From contig CAKQPT010000028.1 of assembly GCA_934270345.1 (NCBI GenBank), positions 1-28,069 on the forward strand: a DNA stretch of 28,069 nucleotides, written 5' to 3'. Position numbers and translations under genes: made by a program. Below the pieces are notes generated by a model. It had not been told where the DNA came from, did no database searches, and worked only from the letters and a program-made list of their open reading frames with translations. Shown here one piece after another: positions 6,827-14,143 of this stretch (within the stretch, counting starts at the first letter, position 1; every line of letters starts with the position of its first letter). Origin of the DNA: an uncultured Oribacterium sp. GTDB taxonomy: Bacteria > Bacillota > Clostridia > Lachnospirales > Lachnospiraceae.

Positions 6827-8329
6827 ATGGTTACAAATGATAAGGGTGCGGTTTCCATCAAGCATGCTGTCATGGAGGGTCTCGCGCGCGAGCTCTGGGA
6901 GCATGATGAAATCACACCGGATGCAGAGAATCAGCTGATTATGTCGATTTCTCCGGGACCTCACGCAACATGGCGCTGCTGTGTATACAAGGAGCGTGAG
7001 ATTCTGAGATGGAGAATCCGTCTTTCCGAGAACCTGGATGCGAGTCCATATGCGACGGAGCCGAATCCGAATGTCGTACAGGTCATCGATCCGGCCTGCG
7101 AGGAGTGCCCTCTGTCCACTTATTCTGTAACCGATAACTGTCGTCTCTGCCTCGGTAAGGCATGCCAGAACAGCTGCCGCTTCGGTGCAATCACCATGAC
7201 CGAGTCGAGAGCGCACATTGACCCGAACAAGTGCAAGGAGTGTGGTATGTGTGCGAACGCGTGTCCGTATGGCGCTATCGCGCATCTGGAGCGTCCGTGC
7301 CGTAAGCCATGTCCGGTCAATGCCATCAGCTACGACGAGAACGGCATCTGTAAGATCGACGACAAGAAGTGCATCCGCTGTGGTCAGTGTATCCACAGCT
7401 GTCCGTTCGGCGCGATCGCATCGAAGATCGACGTGCTCGATGTCATCCGTGACATCAAGGCCGGCAAGGAAGTCTTCGCGATGTGTGCACCGGCGATCGA
7501 GGGTCAGTTCGGTAAGGACATCACCATGGGCTCCATCCGTGAGGCGCTGAAGGAAGTCGGCTTCACCGATATGGTCGAGGTCGGTCTCGGCGGTGATATG
7601 ACCGCTGCATACGAGGCAGAGGAGTGGTCCGAGGCACGTAAGGAAGGTAAGAAGATGACGACCTCCTGCTGTCCGGCATTCATCAACATGCTGCGTATGC
7701 ATTTCCCGGAGCAGTTTAAGGAGAACATGTCGGAGACCGTTTCCCCGATGTGTGCGATTTCCAGATACCTGAAGGCGACCCACCCGGGCTGCAAGACCGT
7801 ATTTATCGGACCGTGCATCGCGAAGAAGTCCGAGTCCCACGAGATGGGCATCGAGGGCAATGCTGACTACGTTCTCACATTTGGCGAGATGACCACGATG
7901 ATGGCCTCGAAGAATGTAGAGATGAAGCCGGTGGTTGACCCGTATCAGGAGTCTTCCATCTGGGGCAAGAGCTTCGCAACATCCGGCGGCGTTGCAAACG
8001 CGGTTATGGAGGTAATGCGTGAGCGTAACGAGGATACGACCGGTATCAAGCTGCGTGCAGCAGCCGGCGGCAAGGAGTGCACCACTGCGCTGACACTGCT
8101 CAAGCTCGGCAAGCTCCCGGAGGATTTCATCGAGGGTATGGTCTGCGATGGCGGCTGCGTCGGTGGCCCGAGTAAGCACAAGACCGAGATCGAGCTCCGG
8201 AAGTCCCGTCAGGATCTGCTGAACCAGGCCGATGATCGTAAGATCCTCGACAACCTCGAGAAGTATCCGATGGATAAGTTCTCCATGATGCGTGGACATA
8301 TGGCTCCGCCACACAGCGAGACGAAGTAA
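6827..8329 (+). CDS. Monomeric [FeFe] hydrogenase, group B type
   Basis: This 500-residue enzyme starts at ATG 6827, with AGGAGGA at 6814-6820; a longer upstream frame runs across the promoter and is rejected. The N-terminal half carries cysteine-rich iron-sulfur motifs: CEECPLSTYSVTDNCRLCLG near residue 91, then CKECGMCANACPYGAI (136-151) and CIRCGQCIHSCPFGAI (182-197). The H-cluster domain has TSCCPAF (279-285), GPCIAKKSE (328-336) and MVCDGGCVGG (438-447). The predicted cluster ligands are C282, C330, C440 and C444, and C281 is the proton-path cysteine. These variants of the classic TSCCPxW, MPCxxKK and MACxGGC signatures, with no other subunits nearby, suit group B. It probably couples ferredoxin oxidation to hydrogen formation in the cytosol. 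The H-cluster maturases HydEFG are not in the window. Confidence 0.95.
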   Translation: MVTNDKGAVSIKHAVMEGLARELWEHDEITPDAENQLIMSISPGPHATWRCCVYKEREILRWRIRLSENLDASPYATEPNPNVVQVIDPACEECPLSTYSVTDNCRLCLGKACQNSCRFGAITMTESRAHIDPNKCKECGMCANACPYGAIAHLERPCRKPCPVNAISYDENGICKIDDKKCIRCGQCIHSCPFGAIASKIDVLDVIRDIKAGKEVFAMCAPAIEGQFGKDITMGSIREALKEVGFTDMVEVGLGGDMTAAYEAEEWSEARKEGKKMTTSCCPAFINMLRMHFPEQFKENMSETVSPMCAISRYLKATHPGCKTVFIGPCIAKKSESHEMGIEGNADYVLTFGEMTTMMASKNVEMKPVVDPYQESSIWGKSFATSGGVANAVMEVMRERNEDTTGIKLRAAAGGKECTTALTLLKLGKLPEDFIEGMVCDGGCVGGPSKHKTEIELRKSRQDLLNQADDRKILDNLEKYPMDKFSMMRGHMAPPHSETK

Positions 8330-8334
8330 TAATG

Positions 8335-8380
8335 AAAAAAACCGGAGGGCGAGCAGATAATGCTCGCTCTCCGGTTTTTA
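8335..8380. terminator. Bidirectional terminator between the hydrogenase and phosphatase genes
   Basis: ACCGGAG plus GCGAGCA pairs with TGCTCGC plus CTCCGGT around a GATAA loop. A run of As precedes the hairpin and a run of Ts follows it, so it can act on both strands. It begins within ten bases of the hydrogenase stop. Confidence 0.9.
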
Positions 8381-8390
8381 GATACAAGGA

Positions 8391-8429
8391 GACGATGCCA
8401 TCAAATGCGCCTACGGCGCGGGCATCGTC
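8391..8429. repeat. GC-rich nested palindrome downstream of the phosphatase gene
   Basis: GACGATGCC (8391-8399) pairs with GGCATCGTC (8421-8429), with an inner GCGCC/GGCGC stem and a TAC loop. The next 90 bases (to 8520) are also GC-rich and hold further short inverted repeats such as CGCGCTTCGCG. No gene is supported here. It looks like an interspersed palindromic element. Confidence 0.55.
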
Positions 8430-8521
8430 GTTTGATTTTGCCGACTTCGTGGCAAAACGGCCTCGCCGCCCGGGGGCATCCATGCGCCTCTCCGCGCTTC
8501 GCGCGGCCCTCTCATGAATAT

Positions 8522-9196
8522 TTAATGCCGCGGACGATGTGCGCCGAGGCCGACGACGGTTTCCGTCTGGTTGATGAGATCGACGACCTTCTCGATGCTG
8601 AGTTTGCCGTCCTTCAGCTCGAGGACCATCGCACCGCAGTTCGGGACGATGCCGCCGTCCCAGTAATCCGCGTCGCTCAGATTGCGAACGATGCTCTCGA
8701 TGCCGCGGAGGATACCGCCATGGCAGGTCACCATCACACGCTCATACTTATCCTCGTTCGGGTAGATACAGGTATCGAGGAAATGCTCGATACGGTCCTT
8801 CACCTCGCGGATCGACTCGCCGCCCGGCAGTGGTGCCACCGTGTCCGGATACGCGAACCAGCGCTTCAGATGATCGAGAATCTCCTTCTCCGCCTCGGTA
8901 TGCGGCACATCATCCCGCATCTCGATGCCCTCACCGGTACCGAACGCGATCTCCTGGAGATCGTCGAGTGGTTCAATGCTGAGATCAGGGTGATTCTTCA
9001 GGATGATCTCGGCCGTCTTCTTCGCACGCACGAGCGGGCTCGAGAATACACGATCGAAATGCACGTCCTTCAGCGCCTCCGCCGCGATACGCGCACCGGC
9101 GAGGCCCACATCATTTAACGGAATATCCTTCCGTCCCTGCAGACGATGCTGCTGATTCCACATCGTTTCACCATGTCTGATCATATATATTTCCAT
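8522..9196 (-). CDS. Histidine phosphatase family protein (phosphoglycerate mutase-like)
   Basis: The protein of about 224 residues has the RHG catalytic signature near its start (IYMIRHGETMWN), where the His becomes phosphorylated. FSSPLVRAKKTAEII follows, and a second conserved histidine lies in MVTCHGGILRGI. These marks place it in the histidine phosphatase superfamily as a cofactor-independent-type broad phosphatase (GpmB/CobC/PhoE-like). The substrate cannot be read from sequence. Three ATG codons stand in a row at 9194-9202 after GCGAGGA. The third gives the best spacing, and choosing the first would add two methionines. It shares a bidirectional terminator region with the hydrogenase. 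Confidence 0.88.
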   Translation of the reverse strand: MEIYMIRHGETMWNQQHRLQGRKDIPLNDVGLAGARIAAEALKDVHFDRVFSSPLVRAKKTAEIILKNHPDLSIEPLDDLQEIAFGTGEGIEMRDDVPHTEAEKEILDHLKRWFAYPDTVAPLPGGESIREVKDRIEHFLDTCIYPNEDKYERVMVTCHGGILRGIESIVRNLSDADYWDGGIVPNCGAMVLELKDGKLSIEKVVDLINQTETVVGLGAHRPRH

Positions 9197-9360
9197 CATC
9201 ATTTCCTCGCTGTCTGTATGTTCTGGTGCATGATTCGCATGAACTGAAGTATAGCATATTTCGGCTGAAATAAGTAGTCATCAGATCGCTGAAGCGGTTG
9301 GATTGTATTTATTTCTGTACAAAATCAGGTAAACAACATGTAAACTGAAAAACAGGCATG

Positions 9361-9374
9361 TGTAAACGTTTACG
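9361..9374. promoter_or_regulatory. Palindromic cre-like operator upstream of the pilin genes
   Basis: TGTAAACGTTTACG contains the perfect palindrome GTAAACGTTTAC and matches the catabolite-responsive element consensus TGWNANCGNTNWCA at all but the last base. Two more GTAAAC copies at 9329-9334 and 9340-9345 lie 33 and 22 bases upstream of the palindrome's GTAAAC (9362), which are multiples of an 11-base turn. The 9203-9527 gap contains no other feature that I can support. Confidence 0.5.
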
Positions 9375-9398
9375 ACATTTGCGGAAACGTGGTATAAA
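9369..9398 (+). promoter_or_regulatory. Candidate promoter of the pilin genes
   Basis: TTTACG (9369-9374) and TATAAA (9393-9398) are separated by 18 bases. The -35 overlaps the palindromic cre-like site, so a bound regulator would block it. The leader to the first pilin start is about 120 bases. This is a moderate match only. Confidence 0.4.
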
Positions 9399-9527
9399 TA
9401 AATATTAGAGTATTTAGTATAAACAACCTGGAAAATTCCGCTAAAGACAGCAGAGACATCGTGACGTTTTTTACGATTGGGGCTTGTTAATGGTCGTTTT
9501 CCCGTATAAAAACATCAGGATAAATGA

Positions 9528-10445
9528 ATGAAAAATAAACGTAATGGATTCACCCTTGCCGAGCTTCTGATCGTCGTGGCGATCATCGGTGTACTCGTCG
9601 CTGTCTCGATCCCGGTCTTCAGCAATCAGCTGGAAAAAAGCCGCGAAGCGACCGACCTCGCAAATGTACGTGCGAAATATGCGGAGGTCATGGCCGAAGC
9701 CACGACTGCAACCACAGCCTATCCGATCAGTAAGTCGGTGGATTTGAAACAGAAACAAGACGACTGGCAGGCCTATGACCCGGTCACCATCGGTGGCATC
9801 ACTCACTATAAAAGCCAGAACGATACCGAGCACTGGAGCGGCGTTCCAGGTCCAGGTGGAACATGCACCATCAGATATACGTCGGATAAGGGCATCGTAT
9901 TCGAATGGTCGGGTGGATCGGCAGCAGATACAGTAACGCGCGTGGATCTGGCAATTAGTCCACACACAGCACTAAACAGTACGACTATATTAGACAAACT
10001 TAAAGCCAACAATAATAAATGGTTTGAACTCGATTCGACCTGTCCGAATTCGACAATGTTACCAGAGGTAAAGGCAGTTATTGCCAGCAACAGCTTACTG
10101 CATTATGGTACATATGGATACTTCGGCAGTCCTTCTAATGACGCAAGCAGATACCTGTTCTGGACATCCGTAGATACAAGTGTGGTCGGCGCAGGTAAAA
10201 CGATACCGATTATCGTGAGCCGGGCAGATGGCAGTTATTATGTTCACACATCAACGACGGCATCGAGAACAAATATAGGTAAAACGTATGTGACGATTTC
10301 AGACCATCTCTGGAGTCAATCGGCTGTTAAAGACGGCGGCTATATTTCGGGTACAAAATATGACACACTCGCAGAAGCGTATGGTGCATATACGGAGCTG
10401 GTAGATAAATCCTTCCCGACTTATAAAGACACGCTCCTGAAGTGA
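9528..10445 (+). CDS. Type IV prepilin-like protein 1
   Basis: This 305-residue protein has a class III signal: a short basic leader MKNKRNG, then FTLAELLIVVAIIGVLVAVS. Cleavage is expected after the Gly by a prepilin peptidase, and the conserved Glu at position +5 is present. The hydrophobic helix is followed by a long polar C-terminal domain with no family I recognise, rich in Thr, Ser and aromatic residues and only two cysteines or fewer. Such proteins are subunits of type IV pili, competence pili or type II secretion pseudopili. The start has AGGA 7 bases upstream. A second prepilin gene follows 32 bases later. No pilus ATPase, platform or peptidase gene is in the window. Confidence 0.85.
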   Translation: MKNKRNGFTLAELLIVVAIIGVLVAVSIPVFSNQLEKSREATDLANVRAKYAEVMAEATTATTAYPISKSVDLKQKQDDWQAYDPVTIGGITHYKSQNDTEHWSGVPGPGGTCTIRYTSDKGIVFEWSGGSAADTVTRVDLAISPHTALNSTTILDKLKANNNKWFELDSTCPNSTMLPEVKAVIASNSLLHYGTYGYFGSPSNDASRYLFWTSVDTSVVGAGKTIPIIVSRADGSYYVHTSTTASRTNIGKTYVTISDHLWSQSAVKDGGYISGTKYDTLAEAYGAYTELVDKSFPTYKDTLLK

Positions 10446-10477
10446 TTATTGAAATGATATAAGAAAGCTGTGCGGAT

Positions 10478-11098
10478 ATGAAACGAGCTGAAAAAGAAAA
10501 ACGCGGATTTACCCTGGCAGAGCTCCTGGTGGTCGTCGCCATCATCGGGGTACTTGTGGCCATCTCGATCCCGATCTTCACCACCCAGCTCGAGAAGGCC
10601 CGCCGCAGCGTCGACATCTATAACGCCCGCGCCGTGGAATCCGTCCTCGTCAACGCCATCAACGATGGAAGTGTGCAGCTCCCGGCTGGAGTAGAAGGAG
10701 ACACATCTGGCATCTGGGTGACGATTAGGCGTGAAGGAAAAGGGTGGCCAAGTGCTTATGGTAGTCCATCAGGAACCGTATTTTATGGTGCCAACGAGAA
10801 TACTGTGATTAATGGCCAGCGCAAAACATCAGCTTGGAATACAAGCGATACTGAACTCCCAAAGATTGTAAAAGCAGCCGGACTGGATGAGCTGAAAATT
10901 AACAGCCGGCGATCGGATAGTAGTAAACCGGATGGCTGGGACTGGATCGTGATTCAGGTTGGATATCGATGGCAGAAGGGACGGGATGAGAAACCAGTTT
11001 TATTTACACAAATCTACAGCGGCTTTGCTGGAGGTAATTCTGGCGCGCATGATTATAACCACGACCAAAACTGCATCGGAAAGCTGATCGGTGACTGA
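10478..11098 (+). CDS. Type IV prepilin-like protein 2
   Basis: This 206-residue protein has leader MKRAEKEKRG followed by FTLAELLVVVAIIGVLVAIS, again with Glu at +5. The first 60 residues closely match prepilin 1, including SIPxFxxQLEK. The remainder is unrelated in sequence and length. The shared part is GC-rich in both genes while the C-terminal part is visibly more AT-rich, giving a two-part look. The ribosome binding site is weak (GCGGAT), so translation may depend on the upstream gene. A large inverted repeat begins about 40 bases after the stop. Confidence 0.83.
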   Translation: MKRAEKEKRGFTLAELLVVVAIIGVLVAISIPIFTTQLEKARRSVDIYNARAVESVLVNAINDGSVQLPAGVEGDTSGIWVTIRREGKGWPSAYGSPSGTVFYGANENTVINGQRKTSAWNTSDTELPKIVKAAGLDELKINSRRSDSSKPDGWDWIVIQVGYRWQKGRDEKPVLFTQIYSGFAGGNSGAHDYNHDQNCIGKLIGD

Positions 11099-11140
11099 TT
11101 CTAAACAGAATGCATCGTGATTGTTCAGTGGTGAGAACTA

Positions 11141-11354
11141 CGGAGGGGCGACAACAGAAGCCATACGTAGAGGCCGTGTAAAATCAAGCCAGGTTCCCTT
11201 AGCGGCACTTAGAGTAATTTTTTCTTAGCACCCTATGCAACGCCGAGTTTTCATGAAGAAAACTCGGTGATTGCAGAGGGCTTAGTGCCGCTTAGGGTCC
11301 CTGGCTTAGATTTTACCGGCCTCGAAGTACTGTGCTTCTGTTGTCGCCCCTCCG
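11141..11354. repeat. 214-bp near-palindrome (structured RNA or mobile palindromic element)
   Basis: The left arm GGAGGGGCGACAACAGAAGC is repeated exactly in inverted form at the right end. After an internal loop the arms pair again through GAGGCCG, TAAAATC, AAGCCAG, TTAGCGGCACT and CCCTnTGCAA, with small bulges. At the tip is a separate hairpin, CGAGTTTTC/GAAAACTCG. There is no T-run on either side and no coding support. It fills most of the 11099-11492 gap between prepilin 2 and the diguanylate cyclase. Its function is unknown. Confidence 0.85.
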
Positions 11355-11426
11355 GGCTTTCATCTGGAACCGCACGATTTACCGGAATTTTACCCGCGTT
11401 TCGCCGTTTTTTGCCCTTTTCCGGCT

Positions 11427-11455
11427 TGTTTCCCGCCCCGATCTTCCTATATAAT
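11427..11455 (+). promoter_or_regulatory. Sigma-A-type promoter for the diguanylate cyclase gene
   Basis: TTGTTT (11427-11432) and a perfect TATAAT (11450-11455) are separated by 17 bp. The transcript would start about 30 bases before the ATG at 11493. Confidence 0.7.
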
Positions 11456-11492
11456 GAGTAAATGACATTATAGAAACGAAAGGGGGATCGCG

Positions 11493-12590
11493 ATGACGGA
11501 CATGTATTTTCTCGTGCTTACCGCGATCAATTTATTTGCGCTCGCATTTATGTGCGTACTGGTGAGCCTGAATGATACCTTGAATCCGAAGCAGACCCGC
11601 GGCTTCCTGTATACCTTCCTGCTGATTGCATTGATCTCGATCCTGGAGATGATTACGGTGCTGGTGGACGGAGGGCCACACTGGATGCGGCCCATCAACA
11701 TCCTCTCAAACTACCTCGGCTTCAGCCTGACACCCGCGGTACCGCTCGTCATGGTCTACACGATCGACCAGACCGGACAGATCAGTGAGAGTCTGAAGGT
11801 AGCAACTGCGCTGGAAATCGTGTACTTTCTGATCATGACCGTCTCGCTCTTCACGGGCGGACTGGTGTTTACGGTGGATGCGGCCAACCACTACTCGCGC
11901 CTGGGCGGCTTTCCGGTCTACATGCTGATGTACTATTCGGGCATTGTTTTCCTGATGTATCATCTCCTCGAGATGGCGCGCTTTTTCCAGAACCGCGGCC
12001 GGGAGCTCATCTATGCGCTGGCGCTGTTCCTCGCACTGGGGACGCTCGTGCAGATTCGGCTGCCGGGGATCCACGTGACCTGGCTCTGCGTGACCATGCT
12101 GTCGATCCTGTATTACCTCTACTGTAACGAGATGTGGAACCAGCTCGATGGCCTGACGGGACTGCTCAGCCAGAAGAACTACCTGAACCGGACGCTGAAC
12201 CTGCATGAAGAGGACCGGATGCTGATCGTACTCGACCTCGACGATTTCAAGCATATCAATGATACCTACGGGCATCTCGCGGGTGACCGCTGTCTCCGTG
12301 AAATCGCGCAGTGTCTGAAGAAGGCCTACGGCCGCTATGGCAACTGCTACCGCATCGGTGGTGACGAGTTCTGCGTGCTACTCTGGAATCCGGAGAAGGA
12401 GGTTTTCTGCCGGGAGAAGTTCTACTGGAATCTGACGAAGCAGCGTGTGAAGACCTCGATCCTGCCGAATGTTTCCTACGGAAGTGCCCTCCTCGATGAG
12501 TATGAGAGCATCCGCGACACGAAGGCACGCGCCGACCAGAAGATGTACCAGAATAAGAAGGAACACAAGGCGGAGAAGCACTTCATGTAA
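11493..12590 (+). CDS. Membrane-bound GGDEF diguanylate cyclase
   Basis: This 365-residue protein starts after AGGGGG. Residues 1-210 form about six membrane helices with short loops and no known sensor domain. A GGDEF domain follows (about 216-355): DGLTGLLSQKNY, VLDLDDFKHINDTYGHLAGD, and the active-site loop RIGGDEF with GGDEF at 289-293. All catalytic residues appear intact, so it should make cyclic di-GMP at the inner face of the membrane. I see no obvious RxxD inhibitory site just before GGDEF. It lies next to pilin genes, a process often controlled by c-di-GMP, but no c-di-GMP riboswitch is seen upstream of the pilins. Confidence 0.93.
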   Translation: MTDMYFLVLTAINLFALAFMCVLVSLNDTLNPKQTRGFLYTFLLIALISILEMITVLVDGGPHWMRPINILSNYLGFSLTPAVPLVMVYTIDQTGQISESLKVATALEIVYFLIMTVSLFTGGLVFTVDAANHYSRLGGFPVYMLMYYSGIVFLMYHLLEMARFFQNRGRELIYALALFLALGTLVQIRLPGIHVTWLCVTMLSILYYLYCNEMWNQLDGLTGLLSQKNYLNRTLNLHEEDRMLIVLDLDDFKHINDTYGHLAGDRCLREIAQCLKKAYGRYGNCYRIGGDEFCVLLWNPEKEVFCREKFYWNLTKQRVKTSILPNVSYGSALLDEYESIRDTKARADQKMYQNKKEHKAEKHFM

Positions 12591-12675
12591 AGCAGCAGGT
12601 CGCCGGCGTTCGCGGAGCCCGGTGCTTCCGAAAACCCAATCTCCGGCCTGCGCCGGAGCATGTTCATAAAATCGT

Positions 12676-12714
12676 AAGAAAGCAGCTGATTGACAATCGG
12701 CTGCTTTCTTTTTA
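12676..12714 (+). terminator. Terminator after the diguanylate cyclase gene
   Basis: AAGAAAGCAGC (12676-12686) and an inner TGATT arm pair with their complements around a short loop, ending in CTTTCTTTTT. Upstream, a GC-rich CTCCGGC/GCCGGAG hairpin (about 12642-12659) lies between the stop codon and this terminator. Confidence 0.85.
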
Positions 12715-12726
12715 TACTTTAACTGT

Positions 12727-12744
12727 ACTAATACAACTAATACA
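12727..12744. promoter_or_regulatory. Tandem 9-bp repeat upstream of the ytrA-type operon (operator candidate)
   Basis: ACTAATACA occurs twice head to tail, inside TGTACTAATACAACTAATAC. Weaker copies with the same 9-base period (CTTAATTCA, CTTGAATGA, CTTGAAAGG) run up to the ribosome binding site. YtrA-type GntR repressors usually control their own operon from a site here, so this is the likely operator. Confidence 0.55.
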
Positions 12745-12782
12745 CTTAATTCACTTGAATGACTTGAAAGGGGATAGCGGAT

Positions 12783-13247
12783 ATGATTCTCATCGATTAC
12801 AAGGATCGACGTCCTCTCTATGAGCAGATCGTGGAAAAGCTGTCGGATCTGATGGTCCGTGGCGTGCTCGCGCAGGACAGCCAGCTGCCGTCCGTTCGAA
12901 GCCTCGCGACGGAGCTGTCGATCAATCCGAACACGATCCAGCGGGCGTATGCGGAGCTCGAGCGACAGGGCTATATCTACTCGGTGAAGGGCCGTGGCAG
13001 CTTCGTGGCGGAAAATCACCAGATTCGTGCGAAGAAGCAGGTCGAAATCTGGCGGGAGCTCGCACTGCTGGTCGAGGACGCGCGGAACGCCGGCATCACG
13101 ATGGAGGCATTTCAGGCGCAGGTGGCGCAGACTTACAAACAGGATCCGGGCGCGGGAACAGAATCCGGCGCAGGCCAGGGCGAAGATTCAGGAAGCGGCT
13201 CGGGCGCAGGATCGCAATCTGAAACAGAAACAGGAGGCAGAAGATGA
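12783..13247 (+). CDS. GntR family transcriptional regulator, YtrA subfamily
   Basis: This 154-residue protein has an AAGGGGA site before the ATG. Residues 1-75 form the winged helix-turn-helix of GntR proteins: PLYEQIVEKLSDLM, LPSVRSLATELSINPNTIQRAY, and a wing ending VKGRGSFVAE. The effector domain is very short, as in the YtrA subfamily that represses ABC transporter operons. Beyond residue 115 is a low-complexity tail of Gly, Ser, Ala, Glu and Gln that looks disordered and is atypical. The stop overlaps the start of the ABC ATPase gene by 4 bases, so the regulator and transporter are translated together. Confidence 0.93.
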   Translation: MILIDYKDRRPLYEQIVEKLSDLMVRGVLAQDSQLPSVRSLATELSINPNTIQRAYAELERQGYIYSVKGRGSFVAENHQIRAKKQVEIWRELALLVEDARNAGITMEAFQAQVAQTYKQDPGAGTESGAGQGEDSGSGSGAGSQSETETGGRR

Positions 13248-14143
13248 TAAAGGCGGACAATCTGACCAAACGCTTTCAGGGCGTGACCGCAGTGGATCAT
13301 ATCCATGCGGAGATTCAGGATGGCACGGTGTTCGGTCTGATCGGCACGAACGGTGCCGGCAAGAGCACCTTCCTCCGGATGGCGGCAGGAATCCTGAAGC
13401 CGGACGAAGGCACGATCACCCTCGATGGGGAGGCGGTCTTCGAGGATATCCGGGTGAAGGCACGCTGCTTCTATATCCCGGACGAACCGTATTTTCTCGG
13501 AAACGGCACAGCGGACGATATGAAGACATTTTACCAGGGAATCTACCCGAACTTCGATACGGACCGCTTCGGAAAGCTTCTGAAAAGCTTCGAGCTCGAC
13601 GGACGCCGGAAGATCCAGACCTTTTCGAAGGGCATGAAGAAGCAGCTCGCGGTGCTGCTCGGCATCTGCGCTGGCACAGATTATCTTTTCTGTGACGAGA
13701 CCTTCGACGGCCTCGATCCGGTGATGCGGCAGACGGTGAAGAGCCTCTTCGCAAACGACATCGAGGAGCGGAACCTGACACCGGTGATCGCCTCGCACAA
13801 CCTGCGCGAGCTTGAGGACATCTGCGATCACGTGGGGCTTCTCCACCGCGGCGGCATGCTGCTCTCGAAGGACCTCGACGATATGAAGATGAACATTCAT
13901 AAGATCCAGTGCGTTCTGCCTGCCGGGCTCGACCGCACGAACCTGCAGGACCTCGACATCATGACGGTCGAGCAGCGCGGAAGCCTGCTGACTCTCACGG
14001 TGCGGGGACAGAAGGAGGAGATCCAGGCGCGGATGCAGAGCTATCATCCGGTCTTTTTCGAGATGATCCCGCTCTCCCTGGAGGAAATCTTTATCAGCGA
14101 AACGGAGGTGGCCGGTTATGACATCAAAAAGCTTATTTTTTAA
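13244..14143 (+). CDS. ABC transporter ATP-binding protein
   Basis: This 299-residue ATPase has Walker A GTNGAGKST (34-42), signature FSKGMKKQ (127-134), Walker B YLFCDE (147-152) followed by TFDGLDP, and the switch His in IASHN (185). FSKGM replaces the usual LSGGQ, which is common in YtrB-like exporters of this type. It should power the large permease encoded next, whose gene overlaps its 3' end by 26 bases. The C-terminal 85 residues are an extension beyond the ATPase core, as usual for this group. The substrate is unknown. Confidence 0.94.
   Translation: MIKADNLTKRFQGVTAVDHIHAEIQDGTVFGLIGTNGAGKSTFLRMAAGILKPDEGTITLDGEAVFEDIRVKARCFYIPDEPYFLGNGTADDMKTFYQGIYPNFDTDRFGKLLKSFELDGRRKIQTFSKGMKKQLAVLLGICAGTDYLFCDETFDGLDPVMRQTVKSLFANDIEERNLTPVIASHNLRELEDICDHVGLLHRGGMLLSKDLDDMKMNIHKIQCVLPAGLDRTNLQDLDIMTVEQRGSLLTLTVRGQKEEIQARMQSYHPVFFEMIPLSLEEIFISETEVAGYDIKKLIF

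Noticed and set aside
9203..9527. c-di-GMP riboswitch upstream of the pilin genes
   Set aside because: I looked for the GEMM-type conserved segments because a diguanylate cyclase is nearby, but did not find them.
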